A stretch of DNA of 64,000 bases from Sycobia sp. Sy_11 (taxonomy: Eukaryota; Arthropoda; Insecta; Hymenoptera; Epichrysomallidae), in the NCBI GenBank assembly GCA_018907035.1, contig JACCIC010000139.1:930001-994000 (forward strand). Reading direction: 5' to 3'. Below are positions 39,519 through 51,473 of the stretch, one piece after another. Under the pieces are notes generated by a model. It ran no database searches, was not told where the DNA came from, and worked only from the letters and a program-made list of their open reading frames with translations. Each line of letters starts with the position of its first letter. Position 1 is the first letter of the stretch. Position numbers and translations under genes: made by a program.

Positions 39519-42121
39519 TAGATTTGGCGCCCATGTACGCCCGTCGATGTTACAGATGTATATGTCTCGCGTTATCCATTACCTGTCGTATGAACACGAT
39601 TATATAAATTGCAATGAAAAGTAAAATTGAAAGTGAATGACAATACGCACACAGGTGAACAGTGTGTCGTGTATAGTAAATAAGTGCTTTAGCGAATCAT
39701 TTGAATCGGTGAAAATGAAGTTCTTCGGTGCCAAATTGATGCATTATCTGAGATCGGTGCTAACTGCTAATTTGGCCTGGATAAATTCAGCAAATATCAT
39801 AATAATAGTGTTACGCAAACGCACGACTGACTTCAAACTTAATTCATACTCGAATCATCAGTTGGAATCGGCTTCAAGATATTTTGTACGGAAACCCATT
39901 TTGAATCAATTATACCATCCTAATTTCTGGCAGCATTTATGGACTTAGTAGTGAATCAGTATTCGAATGTCTGCAAATGAGTAAATAGCTATTGAAGTAT
40001 TTATATAAACTATAGCGGCGTTTGTTGATGAACAATCCAATACTCAAATAAATTAAAAAAAAATGTTTTAATTAAATCGCGTTTTCAAATGTATTATTTA
40101 AGGACATGTATATATTTGTATATATGAGCGTGAGCGTGTGTATGCACGTGTCTGTACACCGAGAAAATGAAAGAATATTTAGCAAATGAATATCAGATTG
40201 TAAAAATATTTTATAAACTATGTTCTATATATATATAGTTTTTCCATGAGAATAAGTCATACATCTAGAGATTGTAAAAATCTTTTCATACATTGTCAAA
40301 TATTGTATAATCAGTTATTGATGTAGTTGATATTTGAAATTCTGTAAATATAACTATAAATATTTAAAAGTTAATTGATAACATTCATAAAGAACAATAT
40401 GTGTATAATGAATCATAAACTTTTTCATTAATTATAAACACTTAATTTTCAAAAAGCTTATTAAAATATGTATTATAAAGGAGATTATCTAAATGAAAAT
40501 TATCTCAAATGATTTGTTTGAATAATATAACGTAATATATAAATAAACAAAATATTTTATATGCCTATTAAGTGTTTGACAAACCTAACTAAGGTGTGCC
40601 TTTAAAGTAAGAATTTATTGATTTATCTCAATGAAATCATTTCACTTGATCGTCTAACTAAACGTTTATTTACATTCATTAATCGAATTTTCATATATGT
40701 ATAATTATAATACAAAGCATTATCAGTAAAAAGAACAATTTTGAAATCATACCAGCATTATATCAATGAGAATTATCAGTAACGAAAACTAACACATTTA
40801 AAATAAGACCGGGTAAAACTAATAAGACATCTGCAAAAGCCAATTGAAAACTAACAAATATTCCACATTTATGCAGTTTCGCACGACTCGTAATTTTGCA
40901 TAAAAAACGAACAGAAACAACATTCTTATAAATAAATCGTATAAAACTTAAAATTTTTCTTTCAAATCATTAATAAAGGTAGATAATATAAATTTATATT
41001 GGTAGGATCAAACGATTTTCATTTAGATTAATCGAAATGTCTTCATAGTGCATGCACAGCCCGGAAAATCGCGTGAAAATTTACGAATTTTTATGATTTT
41101 TTATCACTAAGTATGCCACTAATCGTGAATTTTGTTATTGTTCACCGTGTAATGGATCATTACAGTCTTATATAGAATTCAGCTGGGAGCCTTAATATAA
41201 TCCTTTCAATTAAAAATTTTAATATTACATACTCGAATAATGTACATCTCATGAAATCATAACAATAGAGTTAAAATTAAACTGACAAGGAGAGGCTACG
41301 ACATATGCAGGTTTAACGGATTTGGCTCACATTGATGAGCCAGATGACTGATGATTACCTCTAAAATCCGCCCATTAAGTTTTACGATCTGACGTTTCCC
41401 ACCCCTGAACTATTGTACTTTCTTACACAAGGTCGTTCCGTTTTAGAAACAATGGGGATTAGTAAATTTAAAGTCTGGACTGGCGATAGAGGGGGAAGGG
41501 ATATATAAATACCAGTAACAGAAAAATGTTGAAATGACACCCCTCACCCCTGCTTATACTTATAATTAAATCCGTTTGAAATTAGATAAGTTGTAAGAAA
41601 CTACAAATTCACAGGTAGCCATTTCGTTACATGAGAATTAAAGAAGCTATATTTATAGCTTTTCTTTAAACTTAATATGACTAGATAAATAGTATTTTTC
41701 AGTATTCTATTATTCTTGGTAATTTTATGTCTTTAGGAATTCCAAAATTCTTACATCATTATCATAATCAATATTTACTTCATAAAGTTACATTTAACAT
41801 AAAAAAAGACTAAATTTCACAATTACAATTATCAAAGTTTCATTTATATATTTCAAAGTTTTATTTTTCATATAGAAAATTGCATTGGGGCAAAATAAAA
41901 AAAGGATAAATATGCTCGTTTATTTTTCTCAATAATTAAAATATTTCTTCGAATTTTATGCAAAATCTTCCCCACACATGATATAACATTTGATCAACGA
42001 AATAACTAATAATTAATAACTCATAACACTTAATGACTAATAACTAAATAACTAATAACACTTTTCTCCATTAAAACTTTACGAGTTTTCAAAACATGCG
42101 AATATAATTAACGTTGCATTA
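39519..42121. other. Transporter 3' UTR and AT-rich intergenic DNA
   Basis: The likely 3' untranslated region runs from the TGA at 39516-39518 to an AATAAA at 40047-40052. A 103-codon open frame inside it (39637-39948) has no recognisable domain and I treat it as chance. The rest is AT-rich with no gene seen. Confidence 0.6.
40047..40052 (+). terminator. Candidate poly(A) signal, transporter gene
   Basis: AATAAA about 530 bases after the stop codon, followed by an A run. It is a consensus hexamer only, and these are common in AT-rich DNA. Confidence 0.4.
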
Positions 42122-42636
42122 AGGAGATGTCGAAGAATCGCGTTGGACCATAGTAAAACGGTATCACCGCCTCAGATCGTATTTTATAACTTTCGAATCG
42201 ACTTTACGTAAGAAAATGAGTTCTTTTCGAGAATTTACGTTAACCATCAATATATCAATTGTTCTTGATTTGGTATCAATTGTTGTTGTTTCGGATTGCG
42301 CAGCTACCTCGCTCAACATAATTATTACTTTAAAATGAATTAATAGAGAAAAATTTGCTTTATTTTATATTATTATAAAGATGGTATTGTGTATTTGTTT
42401 ACGTCAGACGTTGTTTACCATCGACACTGCACGTCGTATGTATTACAACTTTCGCGACGAATTTTTATTTTGTATAAATAATTGTAGTGGTATCATTTTT
42501 TTCCTCTTTTGATAGCCCAGTTATCTAGGTATTTTGTAATCTAACAGTATTTTTCCATCCACATTGATTTAACATTATTTAATCAAGAATTTAATCTTTA
42601 TAATGCGAACATTGACTTTTACTTCCGGCATCTCCT
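42122..42636. mobile_element. Probable ~515-bp TA-flanked MITE
   Basis: The left end reads AGGAGATGTCG and the right end, in reverse complement, AGGAGATGCCG. Each is immediately bordered by TA (42120-42121 and 42637-42638), as for Tc1/mariner-type insertions. The interior shows no transposase frame. The terminal match is only about 11 bp with one mismatch, so chance is not excluded. Confidence 0.5.
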
Positions 42637-43861
42637 TAAAGAGGCAAACTCCAATATTATTTTGAATCTAATTAATATAAAATATATAAAATAATTCAAA
42701 TTTTTGTATATAACTCGTATAATGAAATTTTGTTATTCATTATCTTTTTACTACGTCCATAAAAGAAAAGTGTTATAGTTGAAACAATATATAATGAGGC
42801 AGTAAGTAAAATTAAAACACAGTAAAAATTTAGAAGAAAATTTAATTTTATTGTACAATATTTTGCTTAAAGCAGCCATTTGATAGTTATTGTTTTAATT
42901 ACATTGAATATTCATTTACAATACAATTTAAATAATGATGTCTGCAAAAGAAAAAATTTAATCCATCATTTTTAAAATTGTTGTCTTATATTTAACAGCC
43001 TGAATTAATGAATAAATACACTTTATTAAGAGGAGGTTCTCATCTAGGTTAAGCAACACATCGATTTTTTAAAAACTATTTTTTGATTTCTTATTGTAAC
43101 TAAAAAATGCTCGCAAAACGATCGGGCTGAAAAACTTCATTTAGTTTAATACACACGTATTGGAATTGTACATGATACACTTTTATTAAACAATTTTTCT
43201 CTACAAACTCGTTCGTCCGAAAATCTTAACTTATTAGAATTCAGCATGCCCAAGTTACGTAGAATAGATGAAAAAAGTAAGAATGTACATATGGGAAGGA
43301 TTGCAAAACAAATTTATCGGTATACTATTTTCCTTTAATTTTTAGTTAACTCTCTAAACACATTTCCTGAAAAATCATGCTTTTCAAAATTTCCTGCCCA
43401 CGATTTCTCAAAAAGTATACTTGATGAATATTCATTATTAATTTTTAATTGCGGAAAGTATATTAAATTTATTGAACTCTACCAATAACTCAATACAACA
43501 TATATGAAGAATAAACAAGTCATATTTTTTACCAAAGAAAATTTTTTCTGTATTTTATAAAGACTTTAAAAAAAAGTATCAAAAACTGCGACTTTTATTT
43601 ACTTTAACTTGCCTTGGAAATTTAACTTATTTTTTGATCACTAGATGGAAACCTCTCTTTCACAAAATATATAAAAAATGTGATATTTTTCAACTTACAA
43701 TACAGTTTTTTTAAAATGACATTCTTTTATTTTGAAATTAATTATTTATAAAAAAGAAAAAATAGCTACTTTGGACCCATTTAATAAATATGGATTTAGT
43801 TCAATAATATAAATTATATTACATAAATTTTGTACAATTATATTTCATAATATATTTCATA
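42637..43861. other. AT-rich spacer including DBR1 3' flank
   Basis: No gene is seen. The part nearest DBR1 is its 3' untranslated region. A minus-strand AATAAA at 43736-43741 lies about 120 bases after the DBR1 stop. Confidence 0.6.
43736..43741 (-). terminator. Candidate poly(A) signal of DBR1
   Basis: The plus strand reads TTTATT, giving AATAAA on the gene strand about 120 bases past the stop codon. The spacing is plausible, but the motif is common in this composition. Confidence 0.45.
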
Positions 43862-45722
43862 CTACGTAATACATTCAGTGTCTACGTAGATTGATTGATT
43901 TCGTCGCTTAAACTTTTTAAAATTCGGCTCGACATTGGTATCCGCTGAAATGAAAGAAACGATATTTAGATTCTAAAAGAGATTCAGAATATTTTAAAGG
44001 CTTAAAAAATTAAATAACTGTATACATACTATTGGACGGTGAATTATCCTGCATATCACTGAAACTCCTAGGACTTTTTGAAGAATTTGTTTCTTTTTCC
44101 TTTACAGAACTTTCGTCATCATCTATAAAAATAGTAGTTTCATTTCTAGCAGCAGGTAATTTTAAAGGAGTTCTAATTAAAGAATTAGAAGATGGTTCTT
44201 TATCTATTGTAAACAAGGAACTTTCATTTTCCTCGATAGAGTAAGATACATCCACTTGTGCATCTGTATCTTTCCGTGGTGTACTAGTTTGAAAGGGAAC
44301 TGTAACAGTTTCTTTATATTCTTCAGTAATACCATTTGCAATTTTCAATAATGCAAAAGGATCATCTATGAAAAGTTTATTACAAAGTTCAGTAGTCTGA
44401 TTACTTAAATGCAAACGTGGTAGGTTGACTCGTTGATTAGGTGTTTCAGGTTTATAAGGTTGAACAGATTCCTTAAAATTTAATGGTACTTTTAAATCGT
44501 AATTTAACTTGTGATGAATGTTCTCCTTTTCTTCTTCAGTCGGAGTAAAAATCCATCTACCTTGAACACCTGGTCCAGGCATGTAACTTGTGCCATTTTT
44601 TATACTTAATAAATGGTTTGTCAAAGATAATATTGTTAACCATTCCAAATCATATGAAAGTTCAATAGGTAAGCTTTGATCATGTTCTATTTCTACAATT
44701 TGTAAAAATTTTCGCCTTGGCAAGCATTTGTCCAATGCTAAAAACTTTGTCATCTTCGATTCATTTTCTTTTGGAACCACAGCTGCGAATTGACAATGCA
44801 AATGAGCAGCAAACCAATGAGATGGGTAATGTTGTTTTAATAACTCCATTGCTGGTGGACTGCCGAGACTGCCATTTTCAATATCATTTCTAAATAAAAA
44901 AAAAATTTTCATAAAAATTTTCGAGAATAAAAATATTATATAGTAATTCTACTATTAATAAAATCCTTACTTGAAAAAAGGCTTCTTTCTTAGTAATGCA
45001 TTTACATTTCCATACTCTGTGATTCCTGATGGCCAATCATGTGTTAGGAAAATATCAATTTTTCCTGAAAGCTTTAAAGAAATACATTATTATAGACTAA
45101 TAATATATTAAATTTTGTGTTTCATAGCATTTATTAGAAATATTATTTACCTGTTTTAACTTATATATTTCCAAATTCCTGATGTGATAAGCACTGCGAA
45201 TAGTATTTTCACTGTAAGGAGGAAACTCGTAATGACCTCTCATCAAATCTTGGCTTTTATATATACCAGAAAGACCTGCTATCCTTACTCCAGCAACTGA
45301 TACAACTCCAGCATAACCTAAATAATAAATGTTAGGTGCAACCCAGCCCCCATAAGCTAATTCTTGGAGATGATTTGAAGCTTCATGATTTCCTCCAATG
45401 AATATTGTGAGCACAGGAGCTACTTTTTCTCCAGAATAATACCTGTAAGCAGATAAACTGATGTAAATTTATTCTTTCAAATATATTTGCTGCTTAATAT
45501 TAGCGCATTACAAGAGAAAACTCACTTGTAAAAGGTCCCCATATCTTTATATTTATCAGGAACAGCCATACATTTTAAATCTTGCCAGTTTCTTGTTGCT
45601 TGAAAGTCTCCACAACAAAGTAACAAATCGACTTTTTTACCATCTACTTTTTCACACTCTATTAAAGTGTTGTAAATAATTTCTAATTCGCCATGGGCAC
45701 AACCTTCTACTGCAATTCTCAT
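43862..45722 (-). CDS. DBR1: Lariat debranching enzyme (complete, five exons)
   Basis: Exons in gene order are 45722-45526, 45442-45151, 45071-44971, 44889-44030 and 43944-43862. All have GT/AG borders and join in phase to 510 residues. The enzyme cuts the 2'-5' branch bond of excised intron lariats in the nucleus. The N-terminal metallophosphoesterase domain has the expected metal ligands: GCAHGE (Cys8, His10), GDFQ (Asp39), GNHE (Asn84), HDW (His174) and HLH (His226, His228). The DBR1 C-terminal domain follows ([21 protein letters not shown]), then a Ser/Thr/acidic tail. The last small exon encodes the basic [12 protein letters not shown] ending typical of the family, which is too short to stand out as an open frame. 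Reading through the donor at 44029 would give a false end (SMYTVI). The start Met at 45722 fits the family N-terminus MRIAVEGC. Confidence 0.96.
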
Positions 45723-46762
45723 TGTTATTTATATATAGATAACTAATATCTACTGCCGAAAAATTATATTCGTCCTACTACGATTTTTCATTCATTTCAC
45801 TGATTCCACTGTAATTACTAATACTATAAATACTGCACTTGTTATATTAACCTAAACTACAGCGAAGATGATAAACATTGTACACAAAATACAACATGAA
45901 TGCAATACATGTAACATAACCTGACATAACTATATTAACTGTAGACCAACTGTGAGATCCATTAAGCAGTAAACTGATAAGCAGAACATATAATTACTGA
46001 AGATAAAAGATATTATCTAATAATATAATAGCAGACTAAAAGTTTATTTGCTTTTATATATATGTATTCACTATTATAACAATGTTAGACCGCGTTCAAC
46101 GCACCGAATAATTTCTCCTGAGTGTCCGCACTACACAACAAATTGTTAACGATAACGATATAATCGAAAATCTCAATACTGCACATGCAATAGTACAGTG
46201 CACGGTACAATCAACAATGAACTATAGTAAGCACTTCACTGCGCATTCCGTATGCATCAACTGATCAAGTGCAATTGGTCACCTGCAGTCAAATGTTCCT
46301 GACGAGAGGGTGTAGACAGGTGTAGCGAGAGGGAAAGAAGAAGAGGGGAAACTTCACTCCATGTGACTTAACGATCAAGTTACCATGACACTAGGTGGCG
46401 CGCAAATCAACTGTTCTGTACAGTGGATCCAAGGGTGGTCATAGTTTATACTGATTATAATAAAATCATATCATATTAAGAACAATTCTTTAGATAATAA
46501 AAAAAATAATTAAGATTTTGAACTAAAAAGCAAAACATAGAAAAATTATTAAAAACATACTTTTCTAAAAATATTCAACTAAAAAATAACAAAATACAAA
46601 CTATTTAAATAATTGGAAAAAAGTAAAAAATTGAGATAAAAATTAAAAAATAAATAATATAAAATTGGAACTGTAAGTAAAACATATATATATAATATAA
46701 AACAATTTATTTGAAAAGTAGAAATAAAAAGTAAATAAACTTAAATTCAAAAGTATGGATGA
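45723..46762. other. DBR1 upstream region
   Basis: It holds the DBR1 promoter and leader by position. I see no clear TATA or initiator. A less AT-rich patch lies at about 46,090-46,435, and an A-rich stretch follows to the fold-back element. Confidence 0.5.
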
Positions 46763-47490
46763 TAGAGAAAAGGAGTGGAAACTCCGCTAAAGTCGTAGAA
46801 ATTTCACAGCAGGACTTCCGGGCAGAATTGGCCGCAAGGTGGCGACACCATGTGAGGTTGTTCGTTCAAATGCATGTATTTAAAGAAAAGAGAGTGACGG
46901 TATGCAGTGAGTATGGAGAGAGGCGAAAGTTAAATATCTGCCCCTTTACTTATGCTTCTTTTCTTCCTCTTACTCGGTTTGTCTTTTACTTTCTCTCTCT
47001 GTTGCACGTACAACCATCGAGGGATTCCCTAGCCATGTCTACCGGACAAATCTGAACTACCATCTCCGGTTAATTTTTTATAAGTTTTTCCCATGTAAAG
47101 CGAGCGGAGTTTCGGCTCCTTCTCTCTACCCTTTATAGATTGCTCGATCTTGGAAACTCCGCTTGATTTACATGCAAAGAGCTTATCAAAAGTTAAACGG
47201 AGATGATAGTTAAGATTTATTCGGTAGACGTCGCTGTATTGGAAATCCCTTGATGGTTCTACGTGCTACAGAGAAAAAAAGCAAAAACCAAAGCAGGTGA
47301 GGTGAGGCGAAGAAAAGATTCAAGAGTGGTGGAGCAGAGATTTAACTTTCCCCTCTCTTGGCTTTTCTTCAAATACATGTAATTGAACATGTAATCTCAC
47401 AGGACGTCACCGCCTTGCAGCCAATTCCGGCGTAAAGTTCAGCTGTGTAATTTGACACGATTTTAGTAGAATTTCCACTCCTTTTCTCTA
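46763..47490. mobile_element. ~730-bp fold-back (inverted repeat) element
   Basis: The whole segment is an imperfect inverted repeat. The left end TAGAGAAAAGGAGTGGAAA is mirrored by TTTCCACTCCTTTTCTCTA at the right end. The arms (46763 to ~47115 and ~47140 to 47490) match throughout at about three quarters identity by eye. Paired landmarks are GAATTGGCCGCAAGG / GAATTGGCTGCAAGG (second read in reverse complement), ACATGTATTT, AACCATCGAGGGATT / AACCATCAAGGGATT, CTACCATCTCCG and AAGCGGAGTTT. The central loop is only about 35-45 bases. TA borders both ends. There is no coding capacity. It is a fold-back MITE-type transposon or a hairpin-RNA locus; the former is the default reading. Confidence 0.88.
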
Positions 47491-47564
47491 TACTTCATAA
47501 AAGTTATTATAATTTTTCTGACTTACTGGCAATATAATGGAAAATCGTTCTACAAACCAAACTT

Positions 47565-47620
47565 TATATGGAGGTTAGAGAGAAGATGCGGAACTCGCTC
47601 GCTTTACATAGGAAATGCTG
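47565..47620. repeat. Partial extra copy of the fold-back core
   Basis: GCTCGCTTTACATAGG with its flanks (TAGAGAGAAGATGCGGAACTC) resembles the reverse complement of the element's core near 47,095-47,135 (TAGAGAGAAGGAGCCGAAACTC, then GCTCGCTTTACATGGG). It lies outside the right end, so it is either a second degenerate insertion or a rearranged end. Confidence 0.65.
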
Positions 47621-48030
47621 AACAACAAACTAATCTCCCCTACCCCTGTTACCAAAAAAAAGTTTAAAACAAGAGTCAACTTTTTGGTCTGAATGTATTT
47701 GTTTTGTTTTTTAATATTTCAATATTAAAATACTAAATAACAAAACAAATTTTTTTAGTTCTGATATTTTTTACTTTAAAGACATTATTATTCGGAATAG
47801 GATATTTTTAATTTTATTTATAAATGGAGAAGAGTAAATGTTATATATGCATTCCAAAACTATACCTAAAATCTTTAAAAATTATGATTATTTTAATGTG
47901 TTCATTTTCGTAATTTCCCATGAAAATTCAATTTGCGCTAATAAAGCCACTACAGTTGTAATTGGCACCCCAAAAATTTATATAAATTTTCAATAAAATT
48001 AAGTAAGGAAGACTCATTACATCCTAGTGT

Positions 48031-48037
<7 letters not shown>

Positions 48038-48102
<65 letters not shown>
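48038..48102. repeat. (TA)n microsatellite
   Basis: TA tract with one phase break, about 1 kb upstream of MDH1. Confidence 0.93.
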
Positions 48103-48787
48103 AGAAAGAAAGGGTATTCATTTATAATTTATGGCATGATTTCTTTATATGCACTTTGCAGTATTGATTAATTCCAGAAATATTTGCGATTCCATTTATT
48201 ATTATGATAATAATAATTTGCGTAACTCATCATGTTTCACCTGCACTTTTGTTTGAACTTATATACACAAAGACGTCTTTCAAGATTTTGAGGCCCTGTG
48301 TCAATAAGATGAATTATTAGAAGAATTTAATTATTAGAAAGGTAAAGAGAGAGAAAAAAGTAGATAAATATGTGTATGAAAACAAGATTTTAATTTGCTT
48401 ATAATTCTGTTTAGAATAATTAATGATAATTAAGGCAGTATTGATAAAAACTCATCTGGAAAAGAATAAAAGCCTAAATAAAGATTGTTTATCATTATTT
48501 CAATCATTTTCAGCATCGAGTTAAAATTAGATATATACAGAAATAATAATTGTGACAAAATTGAATATCGAGTATCTAGAAAAAATATATAGAAAGAATG
48601 TTTTAATAAAAAATATTTAATAAAATATAACCACTTAATTTTTTAAAATGTTGTTTCAAGATAACGAATCAATTTTTTTTAAATATAAAGTAAATATATG
48701 AATATTATAAAATATATTCCGTAATAAACGACACCCGTTTTGAATTTCGGCTCCCACACTCTAATGGTCTGATCCCGACAGCTCTAA

Positions 48788-48817
48788 TAGGCCCGCCTAG
48801 GCCCGCTTAGGCCCGCC
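48788..48817. repeat. Three tandem 10-mers TAGGCCCGC(C/T)
   Basis: TAGGCCCGCC, TAGGCCCGCT and TAGGCCCGCC stand in tandem in otherwise AT-rich DNA, about 330 bases upstream of the MDH1 start codon. The flanks also share AAACGACAC on both sides. It could be a promoter GC-box cluster; no function is proven. Confidence 0.6.
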
Positions 48818-49147
48818 CTTATAAACGACACTGAATATTTTATACAGTATCAGATATAAGAAATGAATCGAATATAAGAGAAAATATAGCTTATATATAC
48901 GTTACTGCAATATAACATGGGATTATACGCATAGCATATGATTAGTATATAATATACATATGTGCTATTCATTATCAATTTGACCTTCAGAAGACTTTGC
49001 CGGTTATGTTATAAAGTTTTATTACAAGTTCAATTAGTAGATACAAAACTTTTCCAGTAGTGATTCCGTTATTTATAGTAAATAAATTTGTTTAACAGAT
49101 TGTAATTTGTTAAACTGTTTTAAATTCAGTTTTTCTAAAAAACAAAA

Positions 49148-50763
49148 ATGGTAAAATATATTTGATTATATATAATTTTTTTATTAAGCTTATTTTATTG
49201 TATCAACATTAGGTTCATTTCTTGTATATTAATTCTACAGTTTAAATTTGATAAAATAATAATTTATGCATTTGACATTTCCAAATAATTTTTGTTACAT
49301 TTGCGATCCTTGTTGGAATCAAAGATTAAATATAAAATTGAAATATACATTACTGTATAGATTATATATAAGGTTAATTAAAATTTTTATTATTTAATGT
49401 CACAATTTCTAATTAATCTTATATAATTTATGTTTAATGTTTTATATTTCTCTTGTATAAAATTTAATATCTTCTAATCCCTATACACTTAAAAATAATT
49501 TACTTTGCTTTAATCACACATCTGTAAATTAAATCTTCTTAGACGGAACCAATTAATGTTGTTGTTACTGGATCAGCTGGACAAATTGCCTATTCTTTAC
49601 TGTACCAATTAGCTGCTGGATCAGTATTTGGTACAGAACAACCCATCAACTTAAAACTTCTTGATATTGAACCAATGATGGGTGTGCTGAAAGGTGTTGT
49701 GATGGAACTTGAAGATCTGGCCCTTCCTCTTCTTAAAGGTAATATTTATCTAACATATAAATTATGCTATAATAGTATTGGGGTTTCATATCATTAATTT
49801 GTAGATGTACTGGCAACCGCTGACCCACAGTTAGCATTTAAAAATGCAGATGCTGCATTTCTTATTGGCGCAATGCCTCGCAAACAAGGAATGGAACGAA
49901 GAGATCTTCTTAATGCCAATGTTAAAATTTTTAAAGTTCAAGGTGAAGCACTTGATAAGTATGCAAAAAAAGATGTTAAAGTTTTAGTTGTTGGAAACCC
50001 AGCAAATACAAATGCTTTGATTTGCTCCCATTATGCTCCTTCCATACCAAAAGAAAACTTTACCGCAATGACAAGATTAGATCAAAACAGAGCACAAGCT
50101 GCTTTAGCTTCCCGATTAAAAGTTGGGGTAATGAAAGTTTACTATATATTTCTCTATAAAAAATTTCGTTAAAATTTCTTGAATATTAATTAATTTTAAA
50201 TGTATCAGGTTGAACAAGTACAAAATGTAATAATTTGGGGTAATCATAGCTCTACTCAGTATCCAGATTCAGCTCATGCTACAGTAAAGATCAATGGTGT
50301 TGATACACCTGTTGCTGAAGCTATAAATGATGAACCATGGTTAAATGAAGTATTTGTAGAAATGATTCAAAAACGTGGAGCAGCTGTAATTGCAGCAAGA
50401 ACTATGTCATCTGCAATGTCTGCAGCTAAGGCTGCTGGTGATCACATGCGAGATTGGTGGGTAGGAACTAAACCTAATCAATTTATAAGCATGGGTGTTG
50501 TATCTGATGGAAGCTATGGAATACCAAAAGACATTGTATTTTCATTCCCCGTAACTGTTCAGAATAAACAGTACAAAATTGTTCAAGTAAATAAGTTGCT
50601 AAATAATTATTTTTTGTTATGTTTATGAAATTAATTTTATAATAATATAACTATTTATAATTAGGGATTAAGCATTAGTAGCTTTGCAAAGTCAAAGTTA
50701 GATATAACTGCCAAAGAATTGGAAGAAGAACGAGCTGATGCAAATACTGTACTACAACAGTGA
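49148..50763 (+). CDS. MDH1: Cytosolic malate dehydrogenase (complete, five exons)
   Basis: Exons 49148-49150, 49543-49738, 49805-50127, 50209-50586 and 50665-50763 join in phase to 332 residues, close to the ~334 usual for the family. The enzyme interconverts malate and oxaloacetate with NAD in the cytosol (malate-aspartate shuttle). The N-terminus [20 protein letters not shown] carries the nucleotide-binding GSAGQIA (11-17), and there is no mitochondrial presequence. Substrate and catalytic residues are in place: Arg92 and Arg98 (MPRKQGMER), Asn131 (GNPANTN), Asp159 and Arg162 (RLDQNRA), and His187 ([11 protein letters not shown]). The first coding exon is only the ATG, directly followed by donor GTAAAA. 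This choice gives the family N-terminus, but any phase-0 ATG exon upstream would fit equally. Exons 2-5 are certain. The gene is divergent from DBR1 and convergent with HECTD1. Confidence 0.95.
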
Positions 50764-50951
50764 CTAAATGATTCAAAAAGTCAAGATAATTTAGAGCTAA
50801 GGACAATATCTAAATTATGAAATAGCATAAGTAAATTGGTGTTATGGGATATAAATATATAGTATTGAACATAATATTTACTAAAAATATTAAGTATATA
50901 AAATAATGCAAATTTTGAAAATTTGAAAATTGAATGAATTAAAAAAATATG

Positions 50952-50957
50952 AATAAA
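50952..50957 (+). terminator. Candidate poly(A) signal of MDH1
   Basis: AATAAA about 190 bases after the TGA, followed by a T-rich stretch. Confidence 0.55.
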
Positions 50958-51416
50958 ACTTTGTTACTTATTCTTATATATCATATTTTTATTTGCCACT
51001 CCCTTAAAAATGTGTTTTTAATATGATTAGTTTTGTTATACTATCAATAATATGGCATTATAACAAACTTTAATGTTGCATTAAGCTTTGTACTATCTAA
51101 AACTACTTTTATACATTATAAATAAATAACCATTGATTTTTCAATACTAACAAACATTTAATTCATTTCATTAACGATCAAATTAACTTCAATTATAATA
51201 AGAATGATTTTTGTGGATAACGTATTTCCATTTATTCTTCTCTCCCCCAAAAAACTTGATACAACAATATTAATAATAATAATATAATAATAATTTACAT
51301 CATTGTAATAGTAACTATTTTTTATTTTTGACTTTGTATTAATATTCGCTTTCTTTCTTTCACGCTCATTATAATCTTTATGATGCAAGTATACCCACTT
51401 TTCTACCCAATTTTAT

Positions 51417-51420
<4 letters not shown>

Positions 51421-51472
<52 letters not shown>
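51421..51472. repeat. (TA)n microsatellite
   Basis: TA tract of about 52 bases between the convergent genes. Confidence 0.93.

Positions 51473-51473
<1 letters not shown>

Larger units (their letters stand above)
47491..49147. other. Spacer upstream of MDH1
   Basis: It holds a partial extra copy of fold-back sequence (47565-47620), a TA tract (48038-48102), a GC-rich triple repeat (48788-48817), and presumably the MDH1 promoter and leader. No other gene is seen. Confidence 0.55.

Noticed and set aside
39637..39948. 103-codon frame after the transporter stop
   Set aside because: It lies in the probable 3' untranslated region, has no recognisable domain, and its AT-rich codon use is unlike the transporter.
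44010..44029. Alternative DBR1 C-terminus ending SMYTVI
   Set aside because: A strong GTATGT donor at 44029-44024 joins in phase to an exon encoding the family's basic ending, so the read-through end is an artefact of intron translation.
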